A DNA stretch of 64,000 bases. Source: Candidatus Tisiphia endosymbiont of Nedyus quadrimaculatus. GTDB lineage: Bacteria > Pseudomonadota > Alphaproteobacteria > Rickettsiales > Rickettsiaceae. Numbering within the stretch: the first letter of the stretch is position 1; each line of letters begins with the position of its first letter. The notes under the pieces were generated by a model. The model worked only from the letters and a program-made list of their open reading frames with translations, was not told the DNA's origin and ran no database searches. Made by a program: the position numbers and the translations under genes. The stretch covers positions 682,001 to 746,000 of the forward strand of contig NZ_OZ060452.1 in assembly GCF_964059235.1 (NCBI RefSeq), in the 5' to 3' direction. This document shows positions 8,352 to 18,638 of this stretch, piece after piece.

Positions 8352-10334
8352 TTAAATATCTAGATTGTTTATAATAGTATCCATTTTAATTAAAGCTTGA
8401 TCATAAATAAACTGGAAACGTTTTTCTGGTTTTTTGCCCATAAGATTGTCTACCATCTTAGCAATATTATCAAAATCATCTATAGTAACTTTTAAAAGTG
8501 ACCTATTTTTTGGATTCATTGTTGTTTCTTTTAACTGAGCTGGCATCATTTCCCCCAGTCCTTTAAACCTACCAATGTCTATTTTAGCTTTACTATTTTT
8601 TAATAATTTAGCAGTTAAATCAGTTTTTTGTTGATCATTTACTGCATAGTAAGTTTTATTAGACTGTGTTAGTCGATAAAGTGGTGGTTTGGCAATATAT
8701 AAATGACCCGATGATACTAGCTTTGGCATACGAAGGTAAAAAAATGTCATTAACAGTGAGGCGATGTGAGCTCCGTCAACATCAGCATCTGTCATAATTA
8801 TTATTTTTTCATAACGTAAATTTTCTTCTCGGTAATTTTTAAGGCTACCGCATGCTAGTGCCACTTCTAGATCTTGAATTTCTTGATTATTAGTAATCTT
8901 TTCTAGAGTCGCATTGGCAACATTTAGGATTTTGCCCCGAAGAGGCAAAATAGCTTGTGTTTCTCGATCTCTTGCCTGCTTAGCTGATCCTCCAGCTGAA
9001 TCTCCCTCAACCAAAAATAACTCCGTCCCATTAGGAGACGTTCTTGTACAATCGGCTAATTTACCCGGTAGTCGCAATTTTTGTGTAGCAGTTTTACGTA
9101 AGGTATTTTTTTCATTACGCTTATTTATTCGGAATTCAGCAATATTGACTATATGGTCAAGTAGTTGGTTTGCCGCTACTTTATTACTGCTCAACCAATG
9201 ATCAAAATGGTCCTTAATAATGTTTTCTACTATTTTATTAACCCCTAGTGAAACCAATTTTTCTTTTGTTTGTCCTTGAAATATTGGATCTTGGATAAAT
9301 ATAGAGAGAACAATAGAAGAAGTTTCAAGAATATCTTCAATAATAAGTAGAGTTGTTTTTTTATTGCCTATCATTTCTCCGTATATTTTCAAGCCGCGAA
9401 GTAATGCATTACGCAAACCTTGTTCATGAGTTCCACCAAGGGGGGTGGGAATAGTGTTACAATATGATTGTATGAAGGGTTGGTATTCATTTTTATGCCA
9501 AGCAATTGCCCATTCCACTTTTACGTGATCTTGGTCCCAGTCAATATTACCACAAAAAATCTCTCCACTAACTAAATCGTCATGATTTATTTTTGATATT
9601 AAATAATCCTTCAAACCATCTGGAAAATGGATCAGGGCTGTTGTCGGTACATCACTTTTAGTCTCAATCTCACATTGCCACTCTATCGTTACTCCCCTGT
9701 ACAAATAGGCTTTTGATTTAGCTAATTCATATATTTTTTTAGGAGAAAAACATGATTTTTCACCAAAAATTTCTAGGTCAGGATGAAAATTTATAGATGT
9801 TCCCTTTAATTTTTTTGCAACATCTTCACTTTCTAAATCATTCAATTTATGCCCTCTAGAATAAGATTGCTTGAATAATTTACCCTGCTTGTACACTTTA
9901 ACTTCTAAATAGTCTGATAAAGCATTAACAACAGAAATACCAACTCCGTGTAATCCGCCTGCTGTTTGGTATACATTATTCGAAAATTTACCTCCTGAGT
10001 GGAGCTGAGTTAGAATCACCTCCAAAGCAGATTTTTCAGGGAATTTGGGGTGATTATCGACAGGAATTCCTCTACCATTATCAGAAATAGTGATACTGTT
10101 ATTCACATGCATTTTTATGGTTATAATGTTAGCAAAACCAGCAACAGCTTCATCCATAGCATTATCCAGTACTTCCGAAACAAGATGATGCATAGCATTT
10201 TCGTCTGTTCCGCCAATATACATACCAGGACGTTTGCGTACAGGTTCAAGCCCTTCTAATACTTCAATATCTTTTGCAGTATATGAATTATTAATTTTAG
10301 GCTTTTTATCATTAAAACTAAATAGATCAGACAT
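8352..10334 (-). CDS. parE: DNA topoisomerase IV subunit B (ParE)
   Basis: ATPase subunit of topoisomerase IV, which decatenates replicated chromosomes with ParC. The 660-residue protein has the GHKL ATPase domain (VRKRPGMYIGGTD, EVLDNAMDEAVAG, ISDNGRGIPVD), then the transducer domain. The TOPRIM domain follows, with ELFLVEGDSAGGSAKQARD and IMTDADVDGAHI. The C-terminal segment KIDIGRFKGLGEMMPAQLKETTM is diagnostic. Length and the MYIGGTDE signature favour ParE over the longer GyrB (about 800 residues). parC is not in the window. Confidence 0.94.
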   Translation of the reverse strand: MSDLFSFNDKKPKINNSYTAKDIEVLEGLEPVRKRPGMYIGGTDENAMHHLVSEVLDNAMDEAVAGFANIITIKMHVNNSITISDNGRGIPVDNHPKFPEKSALEVILTQLHSGGKFSNNVYQTAGGLHGVGISVVNALSDYLEVKVYKQGKLFKQSYSRGHKLNDLESEDVAKKLKGTSINFHPDLEIFGEKSCFSPKKIYELAKSKAYLYRGVTIEWQCEIETKSDVPTTALIHFPDGLKDYLISKINHDDLVSGEIFCGNIDWDQDHVKVEWAIAWHKNEYQPFIQSYCNTIPTPLGGTHEQGLRNALLRGLKIYGEMIGNKKTTLLIIEDILETSSIVLSIFIQDPIFQGQTKEKLVSLGVNKIVENIIKDHFDHWLSSNKVAANQLLDHIVNIAEFRINKRNEKNTLRKTATQKLRLPGKLADCTRTSPNGTELFLVEGDSAGGSAKQARDRETQAILPLRGKILNVANATLEKITNNQEIQDLEVALACGSLKNYREENLRYEKIIIMTDADVDGAHIASLLMTFFYLRMPKLVSSGHLYIAKPPLYRLTQSNKTYYAVNDQQKTDLTAKLLKNSKAKIDIGRFKGLGEMMPAQLKETTMNPKNRSLLKVTIDDFDNIAKMVDNLMGKKPEKRFQFIYDQALIKMDTIINNLDI

Positions 10335-10388
10335 ATTATGGTATTAACTTACAAGTTTTTCCAAGTTTTTGGGTGAAAAAATAATTCC

Positions 10389-10424
10389 CTACTTCAAGAG
10401 TTGTAAAAACAACTCTTAAAGTAG
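10389..10424. repeat. Perfect-stem hairpin upstream of parE
   Basis: The sequence CTACTTcAAGAGTTGT, a short A loop, then ACAACTCTTaAAGTAG forms a 16-bp stem with one mismatch. It lies 55 bp before the parE start. As read on the minus strand it is followed by an A/T-rich tract, so it may end transcripts from the HIG1-type gene; that is inference. Confidence 0.5.
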
Positions 10425-10436
10425 GAGAAATATACT

Positions 10437-10642
10437 AACCTCAACTATTGATGTAAGACATCGGTTTAATAGCCTAGGATGTCACCCCTGCGTAGGCAGG
10501 GGTCTAAAAAATAGCATAGAAGGTATGTTATATAGTTTTAGATCCCAGCTTTCGCTGGGATGACATAATGGCGGTGACATCACCCCTAATGGCGATGATT
10601 ACTTGAGCCTACTATTAATTTATTACATCAATATTTGAGGTT
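10437..10642. mobile_element. MITE family B, copy 1 (5-bp duplication ATACT)
   Basis: A 206-bp element starting AACCTCAACTATTGATGTAA and ending in the inverse TTACATCAATATTTGAGGTT. Flanks ATACT (10432-10436) and ATACT (10643-10647) are a 5-bp target duplication. Inside is a hairpin module CACCCCTGCGTAGGCAGGGG together with CCCAGCTTTCGCTGGG. The right duplication overlaps the stop codon of the small membrane gene at 10646. Closely matching copy: 14723-14948. Confidence 0.85.
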
Positions 10643-10645
10643 ATA

Positions 10646-10822
10646 CTATTTTGAAAGATAGAGAAAAGCAAGTAAACATACAGCAACTGCCTGAAATATA
10701 ACCCGCAGCGACATTAATTTTGAGCTAAATTTTTTATCAAATTTCCCACCAATAGCCATAGAGACAATCCCTATCACTAAGACTAATGTAGTCAAGCTTA
10801 AAGCAATTAATGTATATATCAT
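10646..10822 (-). CDS. Small HIG1-domain (twin transmembrane) protein
   Basis: A 58-residue protein with two membrane helices (about 3-23 and 41-56) around a basic loop, GGKFDKKFSSKLMSLRV. This is the HIG1-type pattern found in small alphaproteobacterial 'twin transmembrane' proteins and in mitochondrial respiratory supercomplex factors. A good ribosome site (GAGGAA) is 6 bases before the ATG, and the frame is open without a break. The function in Rickettsiales is not established; a role near cytochrome oxidase is inferred from the family. The stop codon TAG lies partly within the target duplication of the adjoining MITE B. Confidence 0.8.
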   Translation of the reverse strand: MIYTLIALSLTTLVLVIGIVSMAIGGKFDKKFSSKLMSLRVIFQAVAVCLLAFLYLSK

Positions 10823-10883
10823 TAAAATTCCTCGAAAGAGTTATTATAACCTATTAACAAATAATATAAAATCCGGAAATTAA

Positions 10884-13163
10884 TTATCTTTTGTTCAAGA
10901 GATTTATTGCATCTATACAGGCAAATGTGGCAATTTTTGTTATCTCACTTGCCGATGCTCCCATTTGTACTATTTGTACCGGATATTCAAAACCATTAAT
11001 TATTGGTCCTATAAAAACACCTCCAGCTAATTCTTGCAGCAGTTGTGTTGATATTGCAGCTGAATGTAGACTTGGCATAATTAATACATTAGCAGGACCT
11101 GATAGCCTGCAAAACTTATATGAATTACGATTAGGGTTCAGAGCAACATTAGCTGACATCTCGCCATCATATTCAAAATCTAGACTCATACTATCTAAAA
11201 TTCTAACAGCTTCCCGTACTCTATTTGCCTTTTCTCTCATTGGATTACCAAAAGTCGAGAAGGAAAGTAGTGCAACCTTTGGTATCATTCCCATGTTTTT
11301 TGCTATATTAGCAGTCTGCAAGGTTATTTCTACAAGGTCCTGCTCATTTGGCAGTTCAGCCACACTATTATCAGCAATAATTATATTATGCTCCTTGGCA
11401 ATCAGAATGGAATAGCCTAAAATTCTGTTATTTTCTTTGGCTTCCATTACCTTCATAATATCCTCTAAGCTACTATAATAGCTCTTTGTTACACCAGTAA
11501 CCATACAATCAGCATCGCCACAAGCTACCATGATAGCTGAGAATATATTTCTATCACTTTTAACTAATCTAGCACAGTCACGGTATAAGTAACCTTTACG
11601 CTGTAACCGGCTGTAAAGAGTATCTATATATTTATCAAGATTTTGGTTAATAGCAGCATTCATTATGGTAATACCATTTAAATCATAATTCATACCTATT
11701 CTATTTAAAACAGCAGATATTTTATCATATCTACCAACTAGGATAGGATGAGCATGCGAAGTATCCCGTATGCTCATAGCAGCTATAATTACCTCTTCCT
11801 CCTCACCTTCGGCAAAAACTATCCTTTGAGGTGTTGACTGTTGAATTCTCTCAAATAATAGATTCATGTAACGAGAGGTAGGATTTAACCTACTTTCCAG
11901 CTCCTTTGCATAATTCTTAACATCAAATTCGGTAATTTTAGCAACCCCACTATCTATGGCAGCTTTAGCTACCGCTACCGGAACAGTGGTAATTAATCTT
12001 GGATCAAATGGTACAGGAATTATGTAATCTGGACCAAAAACCATTTTTTTACCAGGATATGCTTTATAAACTTCATTCGGGACAGCTTGTCTTGCTAATT
12101 CAGCCAAAGAAGTTGCTGCAGCTATTTTCATTTCTTGATTAATAGTAGTAGCTCTAACATCTAAAGCTCCACGGAAAATATACGGAAATCCCATAACATT
12201 ATTAATCTGATTATTATAATCAGAGCGTCCGGTAGCAATAATCGCATCGCTTCTAACTAGCTGTATATCCTCTGGAGTAATCTCTGGGTCTGGATTAGCC
12301 ATGGCAAAAATGATAGGATTTGCAGCCATGCTAGCTACCATGTCTTTCGATACTGTTCCTTTAACAGATAAACCAAGGAATACATCGGCTGACTTCATAG
12401 CATCACTCAGAGTCCTGAGATCGGTCTCGACTGCGTATAATTCTTTCCATTTATTCATGCCTTCTTGCCGACCTTGGTAAACTACCCCCATTTTATCACA
12501 TAGTATAACATTTTTTTTGTCTACACTAAGAGCAATTAGTAATTCAATGCAAGCAATTGCCGCTGCCCCTGCACCACTTACGACAATTTTTAGACTATCA
12601 AATGAACGATTGGTAAGATAAGCTGCATTAATTAAACCTGCAGCAGCAATAATAGCCGTGCCATGCTGATCATCATGAAAAACCGGTATCTGCATACAGC
12701 TTTTTAATTTTTCTTCAATTATAAAACATTCAGGAGATTTAATATCTTCTAAATTAATACCTCCAAAACTGTAATTAAGATATTTTACTGCATTAACAAA
12801 CTCATCAGGGTCAGTCGTATCTATTTCAAGATCAATAGAATCAATATCAGCAAAGTTCTTGAATAAAACGGCTTTCCCTTCCATTACGGGTTTCGACGCA
12901 GCTGCACCTATACTACCAAGGCCAAGAACTGCTGTACCGTTAGTTATTACAGCAACTAAGTTACCTCTAGCAGTATATTTATAAATATCATCTATATTTT
13001 TCGCAATTTCGAGACACGGAGCTGCTACCCCTGGCGAATAAGCCAAAGCCAAGTCATGTGCAGTGTCCAAAGGCTTAGTTGCCACAATAGCAATTTTACC
13101 TGGCTTACCTTTTCGATGATATTCTAAGGCTTTGAGATAATTTATTTTATTCATTTCACCCAT
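10884..13163 (-). CDS. maeB: NADP-dependent malic enzyme with C-terminal phosphotransacetylase-like domain (MaeB)
   Basis: Cytoplasmic enzyme that oxidatively decarboxylates malate to pyruvate, giving an intracellular bacterium without full glycolysis a route to pyruvate and NADPH. The 759-residue length fits the two-domain MaeB type. The N-terminal malic domain has [11 protein letters not shown] and [22 protein letters not shown], the NAD(P)-binding part has [16 protein letters not shown], and MANPDPEI is conserved. From about residue 430 a phosphotransacetylase-like domain follows ([12 protein letters not shown] to the end), usually regulatory rather than catalytic in MaeB. Starts at Met1 or Met4 are both possible; an AAGGA ribosome site suits Met1. 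Confidence 0.95.
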   Translation of the reverse strand: MGEMNKINYLKALEYHRKGKPGKIAIVATKPLDTAHDLALAYSPGVAAPCLEIAKNIDDIYKYTARGNLVAVITNGTAVLGLGSIGAAASKPVMEGKAVLFKNFADIDSIDLEIDTTDPDEFVNAVKYLNYSFGGINLEDIKSPECFIIEEKLKSCMQIPVFHDDQHGTAIIAAAGLINAAYLTNRSFDSLKIVVSGAGAAAIACIELLIALSVDKKNVILCDKMGVVYQGRQEGMNKWKELYAVETDLRTLSDAMKSADVFLGLSVKGTVSKDMVASMAANPIIFAMANPDPEITPEDIQLVRSDAIIATGRSDYNNQINNVMGFPYIFRGALDVRATTINQEMKIAAATSLAELARQAVPNEVYKAYPGKKMVFGPDYIIPVPFDPRLITTVPVAVAKAAIDSGVAKITEFDVKNYAKELESRLNPTSRYMNLLFERIQQSTPQRIVFAEGEEEEVIIAAMSIRDTSHAHPILVGRYDKISAVLNRIGMNYDLNGITIMNAAINQNLDKYIDTLYSRLQRKGYLYRDCARLVKSDRNIFSAIMVACGDADCMVTGVTKSYYSSLEDIMKVMEAKENNRILGYSILIAKEHNIIIADNSVAELPNEQDLVEITLQTANIAKNMGMIPKVALLSFSTFGNPMREKANRVREAVRILDSMSLDFEYDGEMSANVALNPNRNSYKFCRLSGPANVLIMPSLHSAAISTQLLQELAGGVFIGPIINGFEYPVQIVQMGASASEITKIATFACIDAINLLNKR

Positions 13164-13201
13164 GATGTTATTCCTTCTTAATTACTTCAAGTGTTTATTA
13201 G

Positions 13202-14131
13202 TTATATCATCCACATAAGAACTGACAATGATACTATTGAAAAAAGTGTTGTGAAAGTAATAATTGATGCCATAGATTCCGGATCACCACCCAGCTGGCG
13301 TGATAGAACGTAAGCAGTGCTAGCACACGGCAGACAGCTATACAGAACACCAACTGATTTAGCAGTACCAGTAATTGACATTAGTGATAATACAATTATT
13401 GTGACAATAGGAAAAGCCACTAACTTAACAAAACTAGTAAGCAACACATTTTGTAAAATAGCACCACACATAAAAAATTTGAGACCTGCCCCAACATTTA
13501 GCATACCTATAGCTAAAGCAGAGTTGGACAGGCTAGATAAGGTTTTTTTTATACCAAGATGTAATTCTAAACCAGAATAATTAAAAAGAAATCCAATTAT
13601 ACTAGCTATAATCAAGGGATTTTGTACTATCAATCTAAGTATCAATATAAAGCTAGCTTTAGGCGACTTAGCTACTGAACTATCAGGGATATAACGTGCA
13701 AAAATCATTACTGATATGATATTAGTAAAAATGATCATATAGGATGAAATCACAGATACTATAGCAAGTCCCTCCTGACCCAAAAGAGGACTACTAACAC
13801 CAAAAAAGATATAACTATTAAAACGTATTGCACCTTGAAAAGTTGAAGTAAACTGAACCTTGTCAAAATTGGTTTTCTTCTGATAAATAATTAAAGCCAA
13901 AGAAATAATAGAGGTGGAGATGATTAATGCAAATACTAGTTTTATTATAGACGATGCATTTAAATCGGCTGCAGATATATTATTAAAAAGCATGATAGGG
14001 AAAAGAAAAAAATATGATAATTTCTCTAATCCTCGCCAAAATTCTTCAGAAGTCAACCATTTCCTTTTGATAATACTACCAAACAAGGGAATCAACAAAA
14101 CAGGTAATGTATTAGAGAATATTTCGTTCAT
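13202..14131 (-). CDS. AEC-family permease (auxin efflux carrier type)
   Basis: A 309-residue integral membrane transporter with about ten hydrophobic segments in the AEC arrangement. Recognisable points are the opening TLPVLLIPLFGSIIKRKW, a mid-protein IGMLNVGAGLKF and the closing helices with LSRQLGGDPESMASIIT, the conserved AEC end motif. Family members move dicarboxylates such as malate or other organic anions. Its position immediately downstream of maeB on the same strand (the maeB end is 38 bp away across their shared side) makes malate a reasonable guess, but substrate cannot be read from the sequence. Confidence 0.85.
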   Translation of the reverse strand: MNEIFSNTLPVLLIPLFGSIIKRKWLTSEEFWRGLEKLSYFFLFPIMLFNNISAADLNASSIIKLVFALIISTSIISLALIIYQKKTNFDKVQFTSTFQGAIRFNSYIFFGVSSPLLGQEGLAIVSVISSYMIIFTNIISVMIFARYIPDSSVAKSPKASFILILRLIVQNPLIIASIIGFLFNYSGLELHLGIKKTLSSLSNSALAIGMLNVGAGLKFFMCGAILQNVLLTSFVKLVAFPIVTIIVLSLMSITGTAKSVGVLYSCLPCASTAYVLSRQLGGDPESMASIITFTTLFSIVSLSVLMWMI

Positions 14132-14178
14132 CAGTTTACAATTATCCCAATTAGCAATTGGTTATAAATATGTGTTAT

Positions 14179-14479
14179 ACCCCCATTCGGGATAAGAATT
14201 AGTTAATTCTTATCCCGGATTGGCTTTAATATAAGGAAAAATGCATTCTTAAAGCGGTTTTGCGAATGCATTTTAAACCTTTCTAAAGCTAAAAACATGA
14301 TTTTAAAAGATTAAAATCATGTTTTTAGCAAAATGGATTGCCACGCTCACATACGTTCGCTCGCAATGACATATACGTCTATAAAACGTCATTGCGAGGA
14401 GACCGTAGGTCGACGAAGCAATCTATAATTTCACCGAATTTGGGATAAGAATTGACAAATTCTTATCCCGAATTCGCGT
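14179..14479 (-). mobile_element. Family C composite MITE, copy 1
   Basis: A 301-bp element whose two ends are themselves palindromes: ACCCCCATTCGGGATAAGAA with its partner, and AATTTGGGATAAGAATTGAC with its partner ending CGAATTCGCGT. The interior holds ATGCATTCTTAAAGCGG, an AAAACATGATTTTAAAAGAT palindrome and the GTCATTGCGAGG module. Flanks GTTAT (14174-14178) and GTTAC (14480-14484) look like a 5-bp target duplication with one mismatch. The same element is found inverted at 54671-54969. Confidence 0.8.
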
Positions 14480-14557
14480 GTTACGATTAAAATTTTACCT
14501 CGCATAATATCAGAGTTTGATTGCAAATCAAGACGTATACTCAAATGAGCCTGATTT

Positions 14558-14605
14558 ACCCCAATTTGGGATAAGAATTAGTTAATTCTTATCCCAAATT
14601 CGCGT
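14558..14605. mobile_element. Minimal family C unit (48 bp) with 5-bp duplication GATTT
   Basis: The smallest unit of family C: a near-perfect palindrome from ACCCCAATTTGGGATAAGAA to CTTATCCCAAATTCGCGT, with no internal cargo. GATTT lies on both sides (14553-14557, 14606-14610). It shows that the end palindrome alone can be inserted as a discrete element. Confidence 0.8.
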
Positions 14606-14722
14606 GATTTAAGTATAAATCAAATTTCTTGATTATTTTGCTTAAATCTTATAGAACTCATAGGGTATGTCTAATGAATATCCTAAGATTAGGGAGCTAT
14701 TTTTATTTTATGTACCTAAATT

Positions 14723-14948
14723 AACCTCAAGTATTGATGTAAGATATCGGTTTAATAGCCTAGGGTGTCCCTGCCTCTCCTTTTATGTCACCCCTGCGTA
14801 GGCGGGGTCTAAAAAAATAGCATAGAAGGTGTGTTATATAGTTTTAGATCCCAGCTTTCGCTGGGATGACATAATGGCGGTAACATCACCCCTAATGGCG
14901 ATGATTACTTGAGCCTACTATTAATTTATTACATCAATACTTGAGGTT
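14723..14948. mobile_element. MITE family B, copy 2 (5-bp duplication AAATT)
   Basis: A 226-bp copy of the 10437-10642 element with perfect 20-bp inverted ends (AACCTCAAGTATTGATGTAA). AAATT flanks both sides (14718-14722, 14949-14953). Relative to copy 1 it has about 20 extra bases near TGTCCCTGCCTCTCC. It lies 80 bp upstream of yidC, so it probably separates yidC from any older upstream promoter. Confidence 0.87.
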
Positions 14949-15028
14949 AAATTAATTATATATAAAAGACTTAGTGGAATCAAATATTCTGATATATTCT
15001 AGTAAACTTAAATTATTTTTAGACCGTG

Positions 15029-16717
15029 ATGAATCATAACATAGTTAACTTGGTAGCTGCCATTGTCTTGTCCCTTGGTATTATTTTTGGATGGCAATAT
15101 TTTTACGATAAACCAAGATTACAAAAATTAGAACAGCAAAATAAAATATATAATAAGCAAGTTCAAGAGTTAAAGAAAAAGAATGTTCAAGTAGAAGCCT
15201 CTAAAGAAGCTGAATCCTTTGTTGCTACCAAGAGAATTCAGATAAACTCAGAATTACTTTCTGGATCGATTGCTTTAAAAGGGTTAAGGTTTGATGATTT
15301 GGTTTTATTGAAGTATAAGCAAGATCTATCAAAAGATAGTAAGCCTGTTGTATTATTTGCTCATTCTCAGTCAGAAGAAGCCTATTTTGCAGAAATGGGT
15401 TGGTTTGATAAAACTGGTAGTAATATTTTTCCTGACAGTGAAACTCTTTGGCAAGCTGATAGTGATGAGCTTACTCCTACAAAACCTGTGAATTTATCAT
15501 GGATCAACAAAGATGGGGTTAAATTCTTGGTTACTATCAGCATGGATAGTAATTACTTGTTCACCATAGATCAAACTACGGTGAATGATAGTAAACAGCC
15601 AATATCAGTTCAGTATTATGGACTAATTAACCGTAAATATACTGGCAAAGAGAAAGTGGCTAATATCCTGCATCAAGGACCAATTGGTGCTATTGATGGT
15701 AGGCTTAAAGAACATTCCTTTGATGACTTAAAAGATAAAAAGATTGAAAAGTTTCCGCAAGGCGTTGTTGATTGGATTGGCATAACAGATAAATATTGGC
15801 TAGCTTCCTTAATTCCTGATAAAATTAGTAAGTATAGTTCTAATTTCAATTGTGTAATAAAAAACGGTATTGAAAAATATCAGATTGACTTCATCTCACC
15901 AACTCAAACTATAGAAGTAGGAAACAAATTTACTATATCACAAAGATTATTTGCCGGAGCAAAGAAAGTTGATTTATTAGATAAATACGAAAAGCAATAT
16001 AATATTACGTTATTTGATCGGGCAATTGACTTTGGTTGGTTTTATATAATTACTAAGCCAGTTTTTAATGCCATGAACTTTTTCTATCACTATGTTGGTA
16101 ACTTTGGTGTTAGTATCTTGATTGTAACTGTTATCATAAAACTGCTAATGTTTACTCTAGCTAATAAATCATATCGCTCGATGAAAAAGACAAAAAAGCT
16201 TCAGCCTGAAGTCGAGAGAATTAGGGCTCTATATGCTGATGATAAAATGAGGCTTAACCAAGAAGTTATGGCATTGTACAAAAGAGAAAAGGTTAATCCC
16301 ATAGCTGGTTGTCTCCCCATTATTGTACAAATCCCAGTATTTTTCTCAATTTATAAAGTGTTAAATGTAACTATTGAGATGCGTCAAGCACCATTTTTTG
16401 GTTGGATAAAAGATTTATCTGCTAATGATCCAACAACAATTTTCAACTTGTTTGGATTACTACCATTTACTTGTCCAAGCTTCCTGATGATTGGTGTATG
16501 GCCTATTTTTATGGCTCTGACTATGTTTCTACAGCAAAGGATGAGTCCAGAGCTAGCTGATCCAGTTCAAGCTCAAGTAATGAAATTTATGCCGCTGGTT
16601 TTCTTAGTAATGTTTAGTAGTTTTCCAGCAGGATTGCTGATTTACTGGTCTTGGAATAACATTTTATCAATAATTCAGCAATATTACATCAATAAGTTAG
16701 ACAATAATGTCGGTTGA
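15029..16717 (+). CDS. yidC: Membrane protein insertase YidC
   Basis: Inner-membrane insertase that helps integrate and fold membrane proteins, with or without SecYEG. The 562-residue protein has an N-terminal signal anchor ([18 protein letters not shown]), a large periplasmic domain (about residues 60-330) and the five-helix core. The core shows [18 protein letters not shown], with the conserved cytoplasmic loop [32 protein letters not shown] and [13 protein letters not shown]. The ATG at 15029 is preferred over the GTG one codon earlier. It overlaps engB by 11 bases. Confidence 0.96.
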   Translation: MNHNIVNLVAAIVLSLGIIFGWQYFYDKPRLQKLEQQNKIYNKQVQELKKKNVQVEASKEAESFVATKRIQINSELLSGSIALKGLRFDDLVLLKYKQDLSKDSKPVVLFAHSQSEEAYFAEMGWFDKTGSNIFPDSETLWQADSDELTPTKPVNLSWINKDGVKFLVTISMDSNYLFTIDQTTVNDSKQPISVQYYGLINRKYTGKEKVANILHQGPIGAIDGRLKEHSFDDLKDKKIEKFPQGVVDWIGITDKYWLASLIPDKISKYSSNFNCVIKNGIEKYQIDFISPTQTIEVGNKFTISQRLFAGAKKVDLLDKYEKQYNITLFDRAIDFGWFYIITKPVFNAMNFFYHYVGNFGVSILIVTVIIKLLMFTLANKSYRSMKKTKKLQPEVERIRALYADDKMRLNQEVMALYKREKVNPIAGCLPIIVQIPVFFSIYKVLNVTIEMRQAPFFGWIKDLSANDPTTIFNLFGLLPFTCPSFLMIGVWPIFMALTMFLQQRMSPELADPVQAQVMKFMPLVFLVMFSSFPAGLLIYWSWNNILSIIQQYYINKLDNNVG

Positions 16718-17315
16718 TAAGGTTACAAAACTTTTCCGTCAAGAAGCAAAATTCATCGCTGGTGTGGCAAAAATAAGTCAGTTTCCTAGCATATTTTTGC
16801 CAGAAATTGCATTTGTCGGCAAATCAAATGTTGGCAAGTCAAGTTTGATTAATAGTATATGCAATAATTCAAGTCTTGCTAGGGTGTCTAATACTCCTGG
16901 TCGTACTAGGCAAATAAATTTTTTCTCCCTTGCCGATAAACTTATGTTAGTTGATCTTCCTGGATATGGCTTTGCAGAAGTACCAATATATATAAAGCAG
17001 CAGTGGGAAACCTTAATAGCATATTATCTCAGAACGAGTTTAAACCTCAAATTAGTAAATTTATTGATTGATGCTAGAAGAGGAATAAAGCAAAATGACA
17101 TAGAGATTGCTAAATTATTACTTTCTTATAATAAAGATTTCCAAATTGTTTTTACAAAGTCGGATAAGGTAACACATAGAGAAAACCTAACGACGGTAAC
17201 ACAGAATTTTCTTGCAACTTTAGGCTACTCATGTAATGTAATTTATACAAGTAGCAGGAGTAAAGAAGGTGCAAAAGAATTGCAGTTTAATTTGGCAAAA
17301 TGCATTAAATTATAA
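16707..17315 (+). CDS. engB: Ribosome biogenesis GTPase EngB/YsxC
   Basis: Essential small GTPase in large ribosomal subunit assembly. The 202-residue protein has all G motifs: G1 [10 protein letters not shown]2/switch region [13 protein letters not shown]3 DLPGYGFA and G4 TKSDK, in the order and spacing of the TrmE-Era-EngA-YihA-Septin family. Its ATG lies within the end of yidC, and the next gene's possible start overlaps its own end, so the three genes appear to be one transcript. Confidence 0.95.
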   Translation: MSVDKVTKLFRQEAKFIAGVAKISQFPSIFLPEIAFVGKSNVGKSSLINSICNNSSLARVSNTPGRTRQINFFSLADKLMLVDLPGYGFAEVPIYIKQQWETLIAYYLRTSLNLKLVNLLIDARRGIKQNDIEIAKLLLSYNKDFQIVFTKSDKVTHRENLTTVTQNFLATLGYSCNVIYTSSRSKEGAKELQFNLAKCIKL

Positions 17316-18183
17316 AGAAAAGGAAGGTAAAGGTTTTGCCCATGTCAAAGATACTAGCCTAATTAAAGACATAATAAGACGTAGTAGTGAAGTTAGAGAT
17401 CAAGTTATGGTATTTAAGCTACCGTCATTAATTATTGATGATGACAAATTGCTAACGAATTTTGCAGAGGTAATACAGTTACTTGACAGTTGTGGCATTA
17501 AAATCTTTATAGTTCATGATCATACTAATTTGGTAAATGATACGCTAAAATTGTTTGGCTGTGATGAAAAATTTATCAATAATATTAAGGTAGCTGATTA
17601 TAAAAGTTCGCAGATTATGGAAATGGTTCTGTCTGGCTATATTAATAAGCGTATAGTTTCAAAGCTCTGTAGTTTAGGTTGTTATGCTATTGGTATTTCT
17701 TGCAAAGATGCTAATCTTATTCAAGCTAAGAAATCCAAATTATCACATAGGAGAGACAGTAATCAAGCTGTAATAGATATTGGGTTTGTCAGTGAACCAG
17801 TTATAATAAACCCTGAGATTTTAATAAATTTTGAAGATAGCAATATTATTCCTGTTATAACACCAGTAGCTAGCGATGAAAAAGGTAATACTCATCTACT
17901 GGATGTAAATCTGACGGCCTCGATAATTGCTTCCTCATTAGATGCAGATCATTTAGTATTATTATGTGATGGGCTAGAATTTGCCGGAGAGAAGTATATA
18001 CGAATACAAGATGTTAATGTATTGAAAGAGATGTTGAATAATACTGTTGATCCTGAGAAAGTTGGCTTGCTTGAAGCAGCTTTAAGTGCTGTTCAAAACA
18101 GTACCAATTATGTACATTTTCTCAATTCGGCTTTCCCTGATTCGATATTGTTAAGTATGTTTATAAGTAAAGAATATGAGTGA
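17269..18183 (+). CDS. Acetylglutamate-kinase-like (amino acid kinase fold) protein
   Basis: A diverged amino-acid-kinase-fold protein resembling acetylglutamate kinase ArgB. Matching segments include [18 protein letters not shown] (compare the YIQRFSGKTVVIKYGG region), [37 protein letters not shown] and [10 protein letters not shown]. The glycine-rich phosphate loop expected after the first strand is lost (FKLPSLI instead of KYGGNAM), and no other arginine-biosynthesis gene is in view, so catalysis is doubtful. The reading frame from the GTG at 17269 overlaps engB by 47 bases; no better ATG, GTG or TTG occurs before residue 47, so the N-terminus is uncertain. Rickettsial genomes commonly keep such a gene beside engB and virB3. 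Confidence 0.7.
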   Translation: MQKNCSLIWQNALNYKEKEGKGFAHVKDTSLIKDIIRRSSEVRDQVMVFKLPSLIIDDDKLLTNFAEVIQLLDSCGIKIFIVHDHTNLVNDTLKLFGCDEKFINNIKVADYKSSQIMEMVLSGYINKRIVSKLCSLGCYAIGISCKDANLIQAKKSKLSHRRDSNQAVIDIGFVSEPVIINPEILINFEDSNIIPVITPVASDEKGNTHLLDVNLTASIIASSLDADHLVLLCDGLEFAGEKYIRIQDVNVLKEMLNNTVDPEKVGLLEAALSAVQNSTNYVHFLNSAFPDSILLSMFISKEYE

Positions 18184-18228
18184 GTTATAGATTTAATTTT
18201 TGGTAAAAAAGCAAAAGAGGGGTAATTT

Positions 18229-18516
18229 ATGTCAGGCAGTTTAGTATCAGACCCGTTATTTGTCGGTTTAACAAGACCCGCAATGATATTTGGTGTGAGT
18301 ATAAAATTTGCAGCACTTAATATGATTATATCTATGTCATTATTTATTCAAAGTAATAGTATTATGAATTTGCTTGTTGCTTTTGTGATTCATATGATAG
18401 GGTATGTAATATGTTTTAAAGAACCAAGATTTATAGAGTTGCTTTTAAATAAATCTTCTAGATGTAGTCAGTGTCCTAATAAATCATTCTATGGAGCGAA
18501 TTCATACGGTATTTAG
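18229..18516 (+). CDS. virB3: Type IV secretion protein VirB3 (RvhB3)
   Basis: Small inner-membrane component of the type IV secretion system that associates with the VirB4 ATPase. The 95-residue protein starts with the VirB3 signature DPLFVGLTRPAMIFGV and has two hydrophobic segments (about 18-40 and 44-62). The C-terminus is short and Cys-containing (CSQCPNKSF). A good ribosome site (GAGGGG) precedes the ATG. It heads the secretion block. The TAG stop lies inside a repeat target duplication, but the frame is intact. Confidence 0.95.
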   Translation: MSGSLVSDPLFVGLTRPAMIFGVSIKFAALNMIISMSLFIQSNSIMNLLVAFVIHMIGYVICFKEPRFIELLLNKSSRCSQCPNKSFYGANSYGI

Positions 18517-18613
18517 TACTACAGTTGTAGTTACTCACAATATTGTCACCCCTGCTTTCGTAGGGGGACATCGTTTTTACTACTGATAATCTAGTGATAC
18601 TACAACTGTAGTA
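18517..18613. mobile_element. 97-bp miniature inverted repeat between virB3 and virB4
   Basis: Ends TACTACAGTTGTAGTTACT and AGTGATACTACAACTGTAGT are inverse complements with minor mismatch. TTAG on both sides (18513-18516 and 18614-18617) suggests a 4-bp duplication that includes the virB3 stop codon. The core contains a CACCCCTGCTTTCGTAGGGG hairpin. Part of a similar end (CTACAACTGTAGTACTAG) is at about 51242-51260. Confidence 0.75.
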
Positions 18614-18638
18614 TTAGAACAAAGTATAAAATGACAAA

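Noticed and set aside
10891-11415. Open frame of 174 codons antisense to maeB
   Set aside because: It lies wholly within the conserved phosphotransacetylase-like domain of maeB and has no independent support.
14179-14605. Possible CRISPR-like array of palindromic repeats
   Set aside because: Units are transposon ends with target duplications. They are not regularly spaced and have no unique spacers or cas genes.
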